Assembly (NCBI RefSeq): GCF_001437125.1 | Contig: NZ_JQCA01000163.1 | Location: forward strand, 1-64,000 | Length of the DNA stretch: 64,000 nucleotides | Direction of reading: 5' to 3' | Source: Levilactobacillus paucivorans | Lineage (GTDB): Bacteria > Bacillota > Bacilli > Lactobacillales > Lactobacillaceae | In this document: piece by piece, positions 27,467-36,311 of the stretch | How positions within the stretch are numbered: position 1 is the stretch's first letter | How the letters are laid out: each line of letters starts with the position of its first letter | Program-made: the position numbers and the translations under genes | Notes under the pieces: generated by a model | What the model saw: the letters and a program-made list of their open reading frames with translations, nothing else | What the model was told of the DNA's origin: nothing | The model's database searches: none

Positions 27467-28477
27467 TTAAGCATTTTGCTTTGGTGAAGCCAACCGTTTG
27501 TAGAAGACCCAGTAACTCCAGATGAAGTAAACCAGGACAATTGGCAGGATACTAAAGGCCAAAATGGTCATCAGCTTTAACGTGTATGGTGAACTTGACG
27601 AGTTCTTAATGAGCAATGAGTAAGCCGAGTTATTGGCAATCATGACCCGTGGGAACAAGCCATTAAAGATGAGCACCACAACACTGATTAAGGACAACCC
27701 ACTACCGATAAATGACAGCCACTCGTGGTTCCCCAGAACGCCCCAGTAAGCCAGGACGGTGAAGATCACCAAGGCCACGACAATCGCGGTCGTTGACAAT
27801 GGCTTCTTATCAAAGAAATCGGTGGAGAAGAACAGTAAGATGGCAAAGACCACTTCACCAGCGAACAACACTGGATACAGAATCTTATTCCAAGATAAGG
27901 CCCGTTCTCGCAATTCGCCAGACGTCTTCAACCGCATAAAGTTCAATCCATGAACCAGGCAGAGTACCGTGACAGCCACCCCACCAACCACAGAGAACAG
28001 GTTGACGTAATCCAGGAAGTGCGCAGTCATGTCGCCATTCTTGTCAATTGGCATCCCGGCGATCATTGACGTAAACAGCATCCCGAAGAGAAACGCCGCA
28101 CAGAGACTCCCGATGGTGCCGGCCCAGCCCCAGAAATTCCGCCATTTAGCGGTTTCCATGTTAGCCCGGAACTCAAATGAAACGCCACGGAAGATCAGCG
28201 AAGCCAAGATGAGGAACAGAACCAAGTAATAACCTGAGAATAATGTGGCGTACCACATTGGAAATGAGGCAAACATTGCCCCACCAGCCGTAATTAACCA
28301 AACTTCGTTACCATCCCAGTGAGGCCCAATGGTCCGAATGACCACGTCCTCTTCAGCATCGTTACGTGCAAAGCTCTTGATCAGCATTCCCACACCGAAG
28401 TCAAAGCCTTCAAGGAAGAAGAACCCACTGAAGAGCACCCCGATGAGGATGAACCAGATTAATTGAAAGTTAGTCAT
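27467..28477 (-). CDS. cydB: Cytochrome bd ubiquinol/menaquinol oxidase subunit II
   Basis: CydB is the non-heme structural partner of CydA in cytochrome bd oxidase, which oxidises quinol and reduces oxygen to water. The 336 residues form about eight membrane helices and open with the family start FQLIWFILIGVLFSGFFFLEGFDFGVG, reported here as key residues W-F...G-F-F..E-G-F-D-F-G. I used the ATG at 28477 behind AAGGGGG; it overlaps the cydA stop by 8 bp, which implies translational coupling. An upstream in-frame ATG would intrude 72 bp into cydA. Confidence 0.96.
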   Translation of the reverse strand: MTNFQLIWFILIGVLFSGFFFLEGFDFGVGMLIKSFARNDAEEDVVIRTIGPHWDGNEVWLITAGGAMFASFPMWYATLFSGYYLVLFLILASLIFRGVSFEFRANMETAKWRNFWGWAGTIGSLCAAFLFGMLFTSMIAGMPIDKNGDMTAHFLDYVNLFSVVGGVAVTVLCLVHGLNFMRLKTSGELRERALSWNKILYPVLFAGEVVFAILLFFSTDFFDKKPLSTTAIVVALVIFTVLAYWGVLGNHEWLSFIGSGLSLISVVVLIFNGLFPRVMIANNSAYSLLIKNSSSSPYTLKLMTILAFSILPIVLVYFIWSYWVFYKRLASPKQNA

Positions 28478-29921
28478 GGTTGAACGCCCCCTTCGAATAT
28501 GGGTCAATCTCCTTGTCACCTGCTGCATAACCATCGATGTTGGCGGCATCAGGGCCAGCCTTCAACGTCCGGTGACACAAGACAACCATGACAAGTCCCA
28601 TACCGGCAAACATCAGGAAGTAAACAATATTAGACGTCAGCAGCGAGGCTACTGAAACGTTTGGTGAGACGGCATCCGCAATCGTTAACAGCCCATAAAC
28701 AACCCATGGGTAACGACCAAATTCGGTGACAAACCAACCCGCAGTGTTAACCACGAATGGTAACCACAGACACAGCCCCAAGATGTACAGGAACCAACGT
28801 TGCTTCATAATGGCCTGCGACTTCTTACGGTTCATAATCAAACCGACAACCGCCAACAGGGCAAATAAGGCGCCGGCACCGGCCATGATCCGGAAGCTCC
28901 AGAACAAGGTCTTGGTAGGCACGTAATAGTTAATGTCATTACCAAATTTCTTATCATATTTGGCATGTAATTCTTTGTTAACCTTATTCATGCCTTTAAC
29001 GGTCCCAGTCGTCTTGTGGTAACTCAATAAGTTCAAGACATAAGGCACATCGACTGACCAAGTGGATTTATGATTCTTCGTATCAAATCCCCCAACGGCC
29101 GTCCATTCCCCTTTGTTCGTGGAATCCTTGTACAACCCTTCCATGGCAGCAAATGTCATCGGGTGGTTGTTAATTAAGTAACGGGTCTGTAAGTCCCCAC
29201 TGGCAATGGAACCCAGGGAGAAGATGAGACCAATAATCAAGGCGACGTTCAGTGACTTCCGGTAGAAGGTCACATGGTCACGCTTGAGTAACCGCCAAGC
29301 TGAACAGCCGGCAATCACGAACGCTGCGGTGACGAAGGCCCCAAAGATCACGTGAGGAAATTCGTTCCACAGTTGTGGGTTACTCAACACCTTCGAGAAG
29401 CTAACCATTTGAACGTGGCCAGTTTGCTTGTTAATGATGTAACCCAATGGGTTTTGCATAAAGCTATTGGCTGCCAGAATCCATAAAGCGGAAAGTGAAG
29501 ACCCGAACATGACTAACCAAATAAAGAGTGTGTGGACCCACTTGTTAAAGCGGTCCCAGGTAAACATCCACATTCCGATGAACGTGGATTCAATGAAGAA
29601 TGCTGCAAGGGCTTCGATGGCCAGTGGTGCACCGAAGATGTCCCCCATGAACCGTGAGTACTCCGACCAATTCATCCCGAATTGGAATTCTTGAATAATC
29701 CCAGTCACAACCCCAACGGCAAAACTATAGAGGAACATCTTGCCCCAGAACTGTGCCATGCGTTTGTAATCCTGGTCACCCTTGATGGCATACATGGTTT
29801 CCATGACTGCCACAACAAAGGCCAACCCGATTGAAAATGGAACGAAGAAGAAGTGAAAGACAGTGGTCATTCCAAATTGAAATCGCGCGAGGCCCAGGAT
29901 ATCCAGACCTAGATTTAGCAT
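28470..29921 (-). CDS. cydA: Cytochrome bd oxidase subunit I
   Basis: CydA carries the three hemes (b558, b595, d) and the quinol site. The 483 residues begin LARFQFGMTTVFHFFFVPFS, with His 23 as the expected b595 ligand, and contain GxxQEFQFGMNWSEYSRFMGD near residue 75 and the GRYPWVVYGLL block near 383. The length and the segment between helices 6 and 7 indicate the short Q-loop type usual in Firmicutes. Activity needs external heme in lactobacilli, and menaquinone fits with menA nearby. It has a strong promoter with an overlapping inverted repeat. Confidence 0.97.
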   Translation of the reverse strand: MLNLGLDILGLARFQFGMTTVFHFFFVPFSIGLAFVVAVMETMYAIKGDQDYKRMAQFWGKMFLYSFAVGVVTGIIQEFQFGMNWSEYSRFMGDIFGAPLAIEALAAFFIESTFIGMWMFTWDRFNKWVHTLFIWLVMFGSSLSALWILAANSFMQNPLGYIINKQTGHVQMVSFSKVLSNPQLWNEFPHVIFGAFVTAAFVIAGCSAWRLLKRDHVTFYRKSLNVALIIGLIFSLGSIASGDLQTRYLINNHPMTFAAMEGLYKDSTNKGEWTAVGGFDTKNHKSTWSVDVPYVLNLLSYHKTTGTVKGMNKVNKELHAKYDKKFGNDINYYVPTKTLFWSFRIMAGAGALFALLAVVGLIMNRKKSQAIMKQRWFLYILGLCLWLPFVVNTAGWFVTEFGRYPWVVYGLLTIADAVSPNVSVASLLTSNIVYFLMFAGMGLVMVVLCHRTLKAGPDAANIDGYAAGDKEIDPYSKGAFNHD

Positions 29922-29977
29922 TTTTCCAACCTCCCCAAACGTTTTTGGTGTGAATAAATAATTGCTATCCTGGTTTC

Positions 29978-30033
29978 ATTATATCGAGTGATAAGTCAAC
30001 TTTCAATGATTGACCACTAATATACTGAAAGTT
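29978..30033 (-). promoter_or_regulatory. cydA promoter with inverted repeat over the -35
   Basis: On the minus strand TTGAAA (30006-30001), a 17-bp spacer and TATAAT (29983-29978) form a near-consensus promoter. An inverted repeat, TGAAAGTT (30026-30033) and AACTTTCA (29998-30005), places one arm on the -35. A further related AACTTTCG lies at 30073-30080. It does not match the Rex consensus well, so the regulator is unknown. Confidence 0.65.
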
Positions 30034-30164
30034 AATGGCTAATATTCGAAATTACTATGGGGATTGTTCGTTAACTTTCGTAACACTTTCTGGAATGTGT
30101 GCTATTTGTTGTCAGATTTTTATTGCTAGTTCGTGAAATTATGTTCAAAAACTATCAGATCTCG

Positions 30165-30173
30165 TGCTAGAAT
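30165..30173 (+). promoter_or_regulatory. Extended -10 promoter of the dehydrogenase gene
   Basis: TG-C-TAGAAT is placed 35 bp before the start codon. A partial -35 (TTCAAA) lies 18 bp upstream. Confidence 0.6.
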
Positions 30174-30208
30174 GAAAGTAAGTACAAGGTATGAGGAGGT
30201 TTTTCACT

Positions 30209-31156
30209 ATGACAGAACGAATTCTTGCCTTACAACCATTAACCACGGAACAACGGGAACGCCTGGCCAAAGCAAACGTCGAAATTGTTGACGCCGCCGA
30301 CTGGAAGTCCGCCGAACCAATCACAGTCATCTTTGGTTGGGACCCTGAAGTGGGCCCTGCCGCTCTGATGGCACCTAATAATCAGGTTCGCTGGATTCAA
30401 ACAACCAGCGCCGGGATCGATTACCTGCCATTGGACTGGATTCGCGCACATGACATCGCCGTCACCAACGCCAGCGGGGCCTTTTCACCGGCCATCGCTG
30501 AATCCACCATTGGCTACCTGCTTTACTTCTTACGGGGCTTCAATGAAGCCGTTAAGAACCAAGCCGGTCACTTCTGGCAGCGTCCCCTTCGTAGTGACTT
30601 GGCCATGATCGGTAGCCAAACTATCGTTATTTACGGGACTGGTAGCATCGGTCAGGCAATTGCTAAGCTCCTAAATGGCTTTGGCAATCAACCAATTGGG
30701 GTTAACCGGACCGGTCATGATGTGCCTGGTTTCCAATCAGCCGTCTCCCTGGATGATGACAGCTCAGTTATTAAAGATGCTGACATCATCATTAACGCAA
30801 TGCCGGCAACCACTAAGACGGTCGGTTACTTCAATGAGCGTTTCTTCAAACAACTCGATGGTCTCCGCATCTTCGTTAACGTGGGCCGGGGGAAGTCCGT
30901 CGATGAAAAGGCACTGATGAACGCATTGCTCTACCAAAACGTGCTTCACGTTGCCTTAGACGTCTTCGAGACGGAGCCCCTTCCAAAGACCTCACGTCTC
31001 TGGGACTACCCGAATGTCTTGATTACGCCACACCAAACCGGATTCGCCAAGGACGATGAAAAGCCAATCTTCGACATGTTCATGAAGAACCTGCAAGGTT
31101 GGTTGGCTGATGGCAAGCTTACCGTCAACGTCACCAATCCAACGCAAGGCTACTAA
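30209..31156 (+). CDS. D-2-hydroxyacid dehydrogenase, NAD(P)-dependent
   Basis: This 315-residue oxidoreductase of the D-isomer-specific 2-hydroxyacid dehydrogenase family interconverts 2-oxoacids and D-2-hydroxyacids. The Rossmann nucleotide motif is GTGSIG (about residues 144-149). The catalytic triad residues are visible: Arg in VNVGRGKSVDE, Glu in DVFETEPLP and His in ITPHQTG. It is shorter than typical D-lactate dehydrogenases (about 330) and closer to GhrA-like or phosphoglycerate dehydrogenase-related enzymes, so the substrate is open. GAGGAGG stands 9 nt before the chosen ATG. It is monocistronic. Confidence 0.88.
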   Translation: MTERILALQPLTTEQRERLAKANVEIVDAADWKSAEPITVIFGWDPEVGPAALMAPNNQVRWIQTTSAGIDYLPLDWIRAHDIAVTNASGAFSPAIAESTIGYLLYFLRGFNEAVKNQAGHFWQRPLRSDLAMIGSQTIVIYGTGSIGQAIAKLLNGFGNQPIGVNRTGHDVPGFQSAVSLDDDSSVIKDADIIINAMPATTKTVGYFNERFFKQLDGLRIFVNVGRGKSVDEKALMNALLYQNVLHVALDVFETEPLPKTSRLWDYPNVLITPHQTGFAKDDEKPIFDMFMKNLQGWLADGKLTVNVTNPTQGY

Positions 31157-31172
31157 AAACATTAACAACTAA

Positions 31173-31214
31173 AATAAGCGCCCCCTTCACCAATTGGTGG
31201 AGGAGGCGCTTTTC
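31173..31214 (+). terminator. Terminator after the dehydrogenase gene
   Basis: AAGCGCC and GGCGCTTTT arms enclose a further CCTTCACC/GGTGGAGG stem around an AATT loop. Confidence 0.88.
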
Positions 31215-31235
31215 AGTTAGCTCTTTATTTCGCAA

Positions 31236-32312
31236 CTATTCTTTAGTACCCGTACCACCAGCGTTATTGCTGTCGGTATTCGATCCATCGGAAGAGTTTG
31301 ACGTGGTGCTCGTCGTACTGGTTGTGCCCGTCGTCGAATCAATCTGGGCAATCGTTCCAGTCGCCTTATGCTCCAAGCTCAGGCCAGCGCGGATGTAGTC
31401 CGTCACCCGCTGAAGTTCGGTCCTCGTCATCACTTCCATACTCTGACCGTCTAAAGTTTCACCGGTCCCCTGCAAGTGTGTCGTCTTGATGTGCTTCGTC
31501 GCCGACAGATAGTCCTTGGCCAACGCCGTCAAGTCATTAAAGGTCAAGTCAGTTTGCGTTTGCTTGGTTAATGAACTGACGAAATCCTGATTCAAGAGAG
31601 TTGAAACGGAGCCGGACTTGTGAAGTAAGGCCATGATGACCTTTCGTTGACGCGTCTGACGGCCGTAGTCACCTTGCGGATCATCGTCACGCATCCGTGA
31701 GTAAGCCAAGGCTTTCTTCCCATTCATGTGGGTCTTAACACCCTTTTCAAACGTATAGCCACCGTAGCTGAAGCTCAACGTTGGCGTCAGCGTCACCCCG
31801 CCAACCTCATCAATAATCTTCTTCATGCCACCCATGTTGATGATCGCGTAGAAATCAATCGGCACATTTAACATCTTTTGAACTGATGTAATCGCCGTCT
31901 TGGACTTCCCATAAGCATAGGCCGCATTAATCTTGGAAAGACCATAGCTTTCGTAGCCGGGAATGGTCAAGGCCGTATCACGTGGAATGCTGGTAATCGT
32001 GGTCTTATCGGTCTTCGGATTAATCGTGACAACCATCATGCTATCGGTTCGGCCAGCAAAGGTCCGGCCCAGGGCGCCGGTATCAGTACCCATCAACAGA
32101 ATCGAAATAGGTTTCTTGTTCTTCAATTGCTCATCAACATTACGAAGCTTGGTCACACCGGAGGGCTTGTAGGCACTCTTGACGGTGTTTTTTAGGTTCT
32201 GGTAACGATGCATGCCATATGCGGTACCCCCGACGAGCAGGGCTAGAATCAACGTTAAAATAATATTTCGGATTGGATGATGCTTTCTAATCGGTCGTTG
32301 TCGTTTCTCCAT
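31236..32312 (-). CDS. LytR-CpsA-Psr (LCP) family cell-wall ligase
   Basis: LCP proteins attach teichoic acids or polysaccharides from lipid carriers to peptidoglycan. The 358-residue protein has a cytoplasmic basic start, one membrane helix (about residues 15-33) and an extracellular LCP domain with GTDTG, the catalytic Arg/Asp regions RTDSMMVV and SIPRDT, and YSRMRDDDPQGDYGRQ-type conserved residues near 205. The last 30 or so residues are a Thr/Ser/Asn/Gly-rich tail, probably a disordered wall-spanning extension. AAAGGTGG lies about 13 nt before the ATG, a long spacing. It is monocistronic. Confidence 0.92.
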   Translation of the reverse strand: MEKRQRPIRKHHPIRNIILTLILALLVGGTAYGMHRYQNLKNTVKSAYKPSGVTKLRNVDEQLKNKKPISILLMGTDTGALGRTFAGRTDSMMVVTINPKTDKTTITSIPRDTALTIPGYESYGLSKINAAYAYGKSKTAITSVQKMLNVPIDFYAIINMGGMKKIIDEVGGVTLTPTLSFSYGGYTFEKGVKTHMNGKKALAYSRMRDDDPQGDYGRQTRQRKVIMALLHKSGSVSTLLNQDFVSSLTKQTQTDLTFNDLTALAKDYLSATKHIKTTHLQGTGETLDGQSMEVMTRTELQRVTDYIRAGLSLEHKATGTIAQIDSTTGTTSTTSTTSNSSDGSNTDSNNAGGTGTKE

Positions 32313-32392
32313 GGTATTGGTTAAACCACCTTTCGTCCACCGGCTTAGTTACCAGATGGGGTTAATTTGTTCTCGTATTAATCGACTTAACT

Positions 32393-32398
32393 ATTATA
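32393..32398 (-). promoter_or_regulatory. -10 box of the LCP gene
   Basis: A perfect TATAAT on the minus strand lies about 80 bp before the start codon. No clear -35 is visible. Confidence 0.5.
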
Positions 32399-32442
32399 GT
32401 GGGCTTTTCTTAACGCTACCTAAGCCGGCCCTAATCTTTACC

Positions 32443-32484
32443 AAAAAGCAAGGGGTCATCGGCCAAGCCGTAACACCCCTTGCT
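32443..32484 (-). terminator. Terminator after the amino acid permease
   Basis: A perfect 10-bp stem AGCAAGGGGT/ACCCCTTGCT is followed on the minus strand by five U's. Confidence 0.88.
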
Positions 32485-32500
32485 GTCTAATGTTGCGTCA

Positions 32501-33925
32501 TTAAGCTTGTGAGTCTTGTTCGGCGAGCGCCCGCACTCGGCTGTGACGATAACCATAGGCCGCGTACACGACCATCCCGATGGCGACCCAGATACCAAAT
32601 GCTTGCCACGTGAATGGCTGTAGCTGCGTCATCAGGTATACGCAGGCCAGAAATGACACAATGGGTAGGACAGGATAACCAGGCACCTTAAACGACGTGT
32701 CAAGGCCCTTAAATCGCTCGTCATGTCTAAGGAAGACAATCCCTAGGGAAACCATGGCAAAAGCAGACAACGTCCCGATATTCACCAACTCGGCAATCTT
32801 GTCGATGGGGATGAAAGCAGCGAAGACACTCGCGATGATCCCGAAAATCCAGGTATTGGCTACGGGCACGTGCGTCTTCGGATTGAGCTTCCGCAAGGAT
32901 TGGGGTAACAGACCATCACGACTAATCGCAAAGAGCAACCGCGTCCCCCCGTAAGACATCACAATGAGCACCGTGGTCATCCCCACAATTGCGCCAAATG
33001 AGATGACCCCGGCCGCCCAATTCTGGTGAATCAGACTGAGCGCTAAGGCCACGGGATCGGCCACGCCTAATTTGCTATAGTGAACGACGCCCACCAAGAC
33101 GGCTGAGAGACTGATATAGAGCACGGCAGCCACCAATAGTGACGAGATAATCCCAATTGGCATATTCCTTTTAGGATTCTTCACTTCTTCACTGGCGGTG
33201 GAAACGGCATCGAACCCGATGTAGGCGTAGAACGCCACCGCGGCCCCCTTGAAGATCCCATGAACCCCGAACGGTAAGAATGGCCGGTAGTTCGCTGGTT
33301 TAACATAGAAAACGGCAATCCCGATGAACAGCAGGATCACGAGAATTTTAACAATAACCATGATGTTGTTGATACGAGCGGATTCCCGAATCCCCTTTGA
33401 GAGGAGCCAGGCAACGAGTAGCGTAATCGCTAGCGCCACAATGTCGACGCCCCCGCCCTTAACGCCAACCGTCCCCGCAGCCGCTTGTAAGTACGGTGGT
33501 AGGTTCAAGCCGAAGCCCGCTAAGAGATTCTGAAAGTACGACGACCAACTCACGGCCACCGAGGAGACCGCAAAGAGGTACTCGGAAATCAACGCCCACC
33601 CGAGGATCCAGGCCAAGAATTCGCCAAAAACCGCGTAGACATACGTGTAGGCACTTCCAGCCAGTGGAATCGTCGAGGAGAACTCGGAATAACACAGGGC
33701 AGCCATGGCACAGACTATGACGGCGATCAGGTAGGAAAGCATCACTCCTGGTCCCGTGTAGTTGGCGGCAATCAGTCCCGGTGTGATGAAAATCCCGGAC
33801 CCGACAATGGCGCCAATCCCCATTGTTGTCAGACTAAACGCCGTGAGCGTCTTTTCTAGTCCTGTTTTCTTATACAGGTCGGTCTGGACCTGTTTCTTGA
33901 TAAATAGGTGCATGGGCTTAGCCAT
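32501..33925 (-). CDS. APC-superfamily amino acid permease (CAT/YfnA-like)
   Basis: This 474-residue transporter has about twelve membrane helices. The first helix has the APC motif TTMGIGAIVGSGIFITPG near residue 33, and GFDAVSTASEEVKNPKRNMP near 232 is typical of the cationic-amino-acid-transporter (CAT/YfnA) branch. The substrate is not readable; homologues import branched-chain, basic or other amino acids. GAGG lies 9 nt before the ATG. A TTGACA-based promoter is present upstream, and the gene stands alone. Confidence 0.9.
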   Translation of the reverse strand: MAKPMHLFIKKQVQTDLYKKTGLEKTLTAFSLTTMGIGAIVGSGIFITPGLIAANYTGPGVMLSYLIAVIVCAMAALCYSEFSSTIPLAGSAYTYVYAVFGEFLAWILGWALISEYLFAVSSVAVSWSSYFQNLLAGFGLNLPPYLQAAAGTVGVKGGGVDIVALAITLLVAWLLSKGIRESARINNIMVIVKILVILLFIGIAVFYVKPANYRPFLPFGVHGIFKGAAVAFYAYIGFDAVSTASEEVKNPKRNMPIGIISSLLVAAVLYISLSAVLVGVVHYSKLGVADPVALALSLIHQNWAAGVISFGAIVGMTTVLIVMSYGGTRLLFAISRDGLLPQSLRKLNPKTHVPVANTWIFGIIASVFAAFIPIDKIAELVNIGTLSAFAMVSLGIVFLRHDERFKGLDTSFKVPGYPVLPIVSFLACVYLMTQLQPFTWQAFGIWVAIGMVVYAAYGYRHSRVRALAEQDSQA

Positions 33926-33980
33926 GGCGCAGCCTCATTTTATGAGTAAATGATGAGATTTCGATTAATCCAATTGTAAT

Positions 33981-34009
33981 AGTGTAATTTTTTTTGGCCC
34001 GAATGTCAA
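33981..34009 (-). promoter_or_regulatory. Promoter of the CAT-like permease
   Basis: On the minus strand a perfect TTGACA (34009-34004), a 17-bp spacer and TACACT (33986-33981) precede the gene. Confidence 0.65.
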
Positions 34010-34044
34010 TAGAAAATTGCCCAAGACAACCGATTCGGCCCACA

Positions 34045-34074
34045 TTAAAGGGGCCCCACATTGTGAGGCCCCTT
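34045..34074 (-). terminator. Terminator after ktrA
   Basis: AAGGGGCC (34048-34055) pairs with GGCCCCTT (34067-34074), with an inner ACA/TGT. On the minus strand only a short UUUAAU follows, so strength is moderate. Confidence 0.65.
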
Positions 34075-34087
34075 CGCGTAAACTTTC

Positions 34088-34750
34088 TTATTTTTTAAGG
34101 GTGGCGTCGAGTTCTTCAACACTGTCGATTGGTCCCACCACCGTTAACACATCATGGAGCCGGACGACATCCGTTGGTTGTGGTGAAATGTTAATGTCCT
34201 GCCCATGCTGAATGGCAATCACGGTCAGGTCAAAACGTTGCCGCAGGTTTAGCTTGATCAGATCCTGGTCCACGAAGGTGGGATCGGTAATCACCAGTTC
34301 GGCCAGCGTGTATTTATCACTCAGATCGATAAAATTCAAAATGTGATTCGACAGGAGCTTGCGGACAATGCCGTGGCCCATGTCGCGTTCTGGAAAGACC
34401 ACCTGATCGGCCCCAACTCGTTTTAAGACGCGACCGTGGTCGTTGGTTTCGGCCTTAGCAATGACCTTCTTCGCCCCGAGTTCCTTGGTCAACATGGTCG
34501 TCAGGATACTGGCCTCCATGTTATTCCCAATTCCCACGATGACATAGTCAAAGGTATCGATGTTGAGGCCACGCAGGACGTCCTCATCACGGGTATCCGC
34601 AATCAACGTCTGAGTGGCAATATCCATCACCTCATTGACGGGCTCCTCGCGAACATCGACGGCCAATACATCTTGATTGGTCTCTGCCAACGTTTCAACC
34701 ACGCTCTGACCAAAACGGCCGAGACCCAGCACTGCAAAACTCTTCTTCAT
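34088..34750 (-). CDS. ktrA: Potassium uptake regulatory subunit, TrkA/KtrA type
   Basis: This cytoplasmic RCK-domain protein (220 residues) forms the ring that gates the potassium channel subunit encoded just upstream. The N-terminal RCK_N domain has the nucleotide motif GLGRFG (residues 8-13) and IVGIGNNMEAS near 74. The C-terminal RCK_C domain occupies about 140-220. It follows ktrB by 12 bp and the two form one unit. Members of this family respond to ATP/ADP, and the C-domain often binds cyclic di-AMP in Firmicutes; that is family knowledge, not visible here. Confidence 0.94.
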   Translation of the reverse strand: MKKSFAVLGLGRFGQSVVETLAETNQDVLAVDVREEPVNEVMDIATQTLIADTRDEDVLRGLNIDTFDYVIVGIGNNMEASILTTMLTKELGAKKVIAKAETNDHGRVLKRVGADQVVFPERDMGHGIVRKLLSNHILNFIDLSDKYTLAELVITDPTFVDQDLIKLNLRQRFDLTVIAIQHGQDINISPQPTDVVRLHDVLTVVGPIDSVEELDATLKK

Positions 34751-34762
34751 CGTTTCGACTCC

Positions 34763-36127
34763 TTAACCAATTAGAATATTTTCTTCCGGATAGCGAATTA
34801 GATTCTGTTTAACTTGTCGCTTCGACAGTGAGTACAGCGTGGTGAAGATGCCGACTCGGCCGATGAACATCAGCAACATGATCACAACTTTGCCAATGAC
34901 CGTGAGATGTGGCGTCAGGCCGAGACTGAGGCCCACGGTCCCAAAGGCCGACAAGACTTCAAAGACAATGTACTCCAACCCATAACGAGACGGAATCGTT
35001 TCCGTCTGCGTCAGAATCAGCGTTGCTATCGAGATGACGACACTCGCCATAAAGATCAGGAGAAGTGCCCGACTCACGTTGGATTGGCTGAAACGCCGAT
35101 GGGCGAACTCCGCATCTTTTTTCCCCCGCAGTTGTGCGATACTTTGAATCATCAGAACCCCAAAAGTCGTGGTCTTAATCCCCCCGGCCGTCGACCCAGG
35201 CGTCCCCCCAATAAACATCAGAATCATAATCAGGAAGATACTCCCAGCATGTAGACTGTCGGTCGGCAGTGAAATCAGCCCCGCCGTTCGGGGTGTCACA
35301 CTGAGGAACAACGTGTTAACGGTCCGATTAAACCAGGATGTCCCCGCTGGTAACCAGTGGAGGTTACGCTCCGTGACCAGCAACATCAGAAAACCTACAA
35401 TAAAAAGTGAAATCGTCGTTGTTAGGGTCAGCTTGGAATTTAGCGTTAAACGATGCCGTTCATGATAAAGTAAGAGATCCCGCCAAACCAAGAACCCCAA
35501 TCCACCGGCGATAATCAGAACCGTCGTCACCAGGAGTAGGTAGGAATCATTGCGAAAGCTCATGAGGCTATTTCCGAAAACGTCAAAACCCGCGTTACAA
35601 AAGGACATCACCGAATGGTACCCAGAGACGTACAACCCCCGGCCCCAACCAAAACGTGGCACCAGATCGAAGGCAAACAACGCCATCCCTAGTAACTGAA
35701 ACAAGGCGGACAACCCGATCACGTAGCGCATCACACTCTTCGTGTCGTGTAAATTTTCCAAGTTCAAGGATTCCTTGACCATGATCTGCGTCGACAAATT
35801 CAGATTGCGGCGCATCACGTTAAAGAGCAGGACGGCGAAGGTCATGTAACCCAACGCCCCGATCTCTGCAATGACCATGATGACGACTTGACCGAACGTG
35901 GTCCAGTTGGCCGCCGTGTTCACCACCGTTAGCCCCGTAATACAGGTTGCCGAGGTGGCCGTAAAGAGCACGTCAATAAATGCCGTCCCCTGCCCGCTAC
36001 GCGTCGCAATCGGTAAGCTAAGGAGTACCGTCCCGATTAAAATAATCAGTAGGAACCCCGCCACCATTTTCTTCGACAAGGTATCAAAGAAAATCGAATA
36101 GAATTTTGAATGTTGTATTTTGTCCAT
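34763..36127 (-). CDS. ktrB: Potassium uptake channel subunit, TrkH/KtrB type
   Basis: This is the membrane pore of a Ktr/Trk potassium uptake system (454 residues) with four repeated helix-P-loop-helix units. P-loop segments are visible at TSATCITGLTVVN near residue 54, SFCNAGFDVFGN near 170, GGTPGSTAGGIKTTT near 303 and FEVLSAFGTVGLSLG near 388. The ATG is at 36127. It is co-transcribed with the downstream ktrA. No cyclic-di-AMP riboswitch is seen upstream. Confidence 0.94.
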   Translation of the reverse strand: MDKIQHSKFYSIFFDTLSKKMVAGFLLIILIGTVLLSLPIATRSGQGTAFIDVLFTATSATCITGLTVVNTAANWTTFGQVVIMVIAEIGALGYMTFAVLLFNVMRRNLNLSTQIMVKESLNLENLHDTKSVMRYVIGLSALFQLLGMALFAFDLVPRFGWGRGLYVSGYHSVMSFCNAGFDVFGNSLMSFRNDSYLLLVTTVLIIAGGLGFLVWRDLLLYHERHRLTLNSKLTLTTTISLFIVGFLMLLVTERNLHWLPAGTSWFNRTVNTLFLSVTPRTAGLISLPTDSLHAGSIFLIMILMFIGGTPGSTAGGIKTTTFGVLMIQSIAQLRGKKDAEFAHRRFSQSNVSRALLLIFMASVVISIATLILTQTETIPSRYGLEYIVFEVLSAFGTVGLSLGLTPHLTVIGKVVIMLLMFIGRVGIFTTLYSLSKRQVKQNLIRYPEENILIG

Positions 36128-36215
36128 AACCGCCCTTATCCCGTCTAACTATACTTATCCTTAAGTCTAAGACATCCCCAGAGGGAACACAACACCCATT
36201 CCGGAGAATTCTAGA

Positions 36216-36225
36216 GTTAGCGGTG
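36216..36225 (-). repeat. Extra copy of the terminator arm
   Basis: GTTAGCGGTG repeats the core of the 36258-36270 terminator arm, placing a third complementary segment downstream of the hairpin on the minus strand and upstream of ktrB. The alternative pairing could compete with the terminator. Confidence 0.4.
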
Positions 36226-36230
36226 ACACT

Positions 36231-36270
36231 AAAAAAAGCACCGCTAATTCAGTTACAGAATTAGCGGTGC
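36231..36270 (-). terminator. Terminator after the CAP-like gene pair
   Basis: A perfect 13-bp stem (GCACCGCTAATTC at 36238-36250 with 36258-36270) around a 7-nt loop is followed on the minus strand by seven U's. Confidence 0.95.
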
Positions 36271-36311
36271 TTCGGATGTCACCATCCCGTTAATTAACAT
36301 CATTGTTGAAA

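Noticed and set aside
29922-30208. Rex (NADH-sensing) operator at cydA
   Set aside because: No TTGTGAA-N4-TTCACAA-like palindrome is present; the repeat seen has different arms and spacing.
36128-36215. Cyclic-di-AMP riboswitch upstream of ktrB
   Set aside because: The short region has none of the expected long conserved helices.
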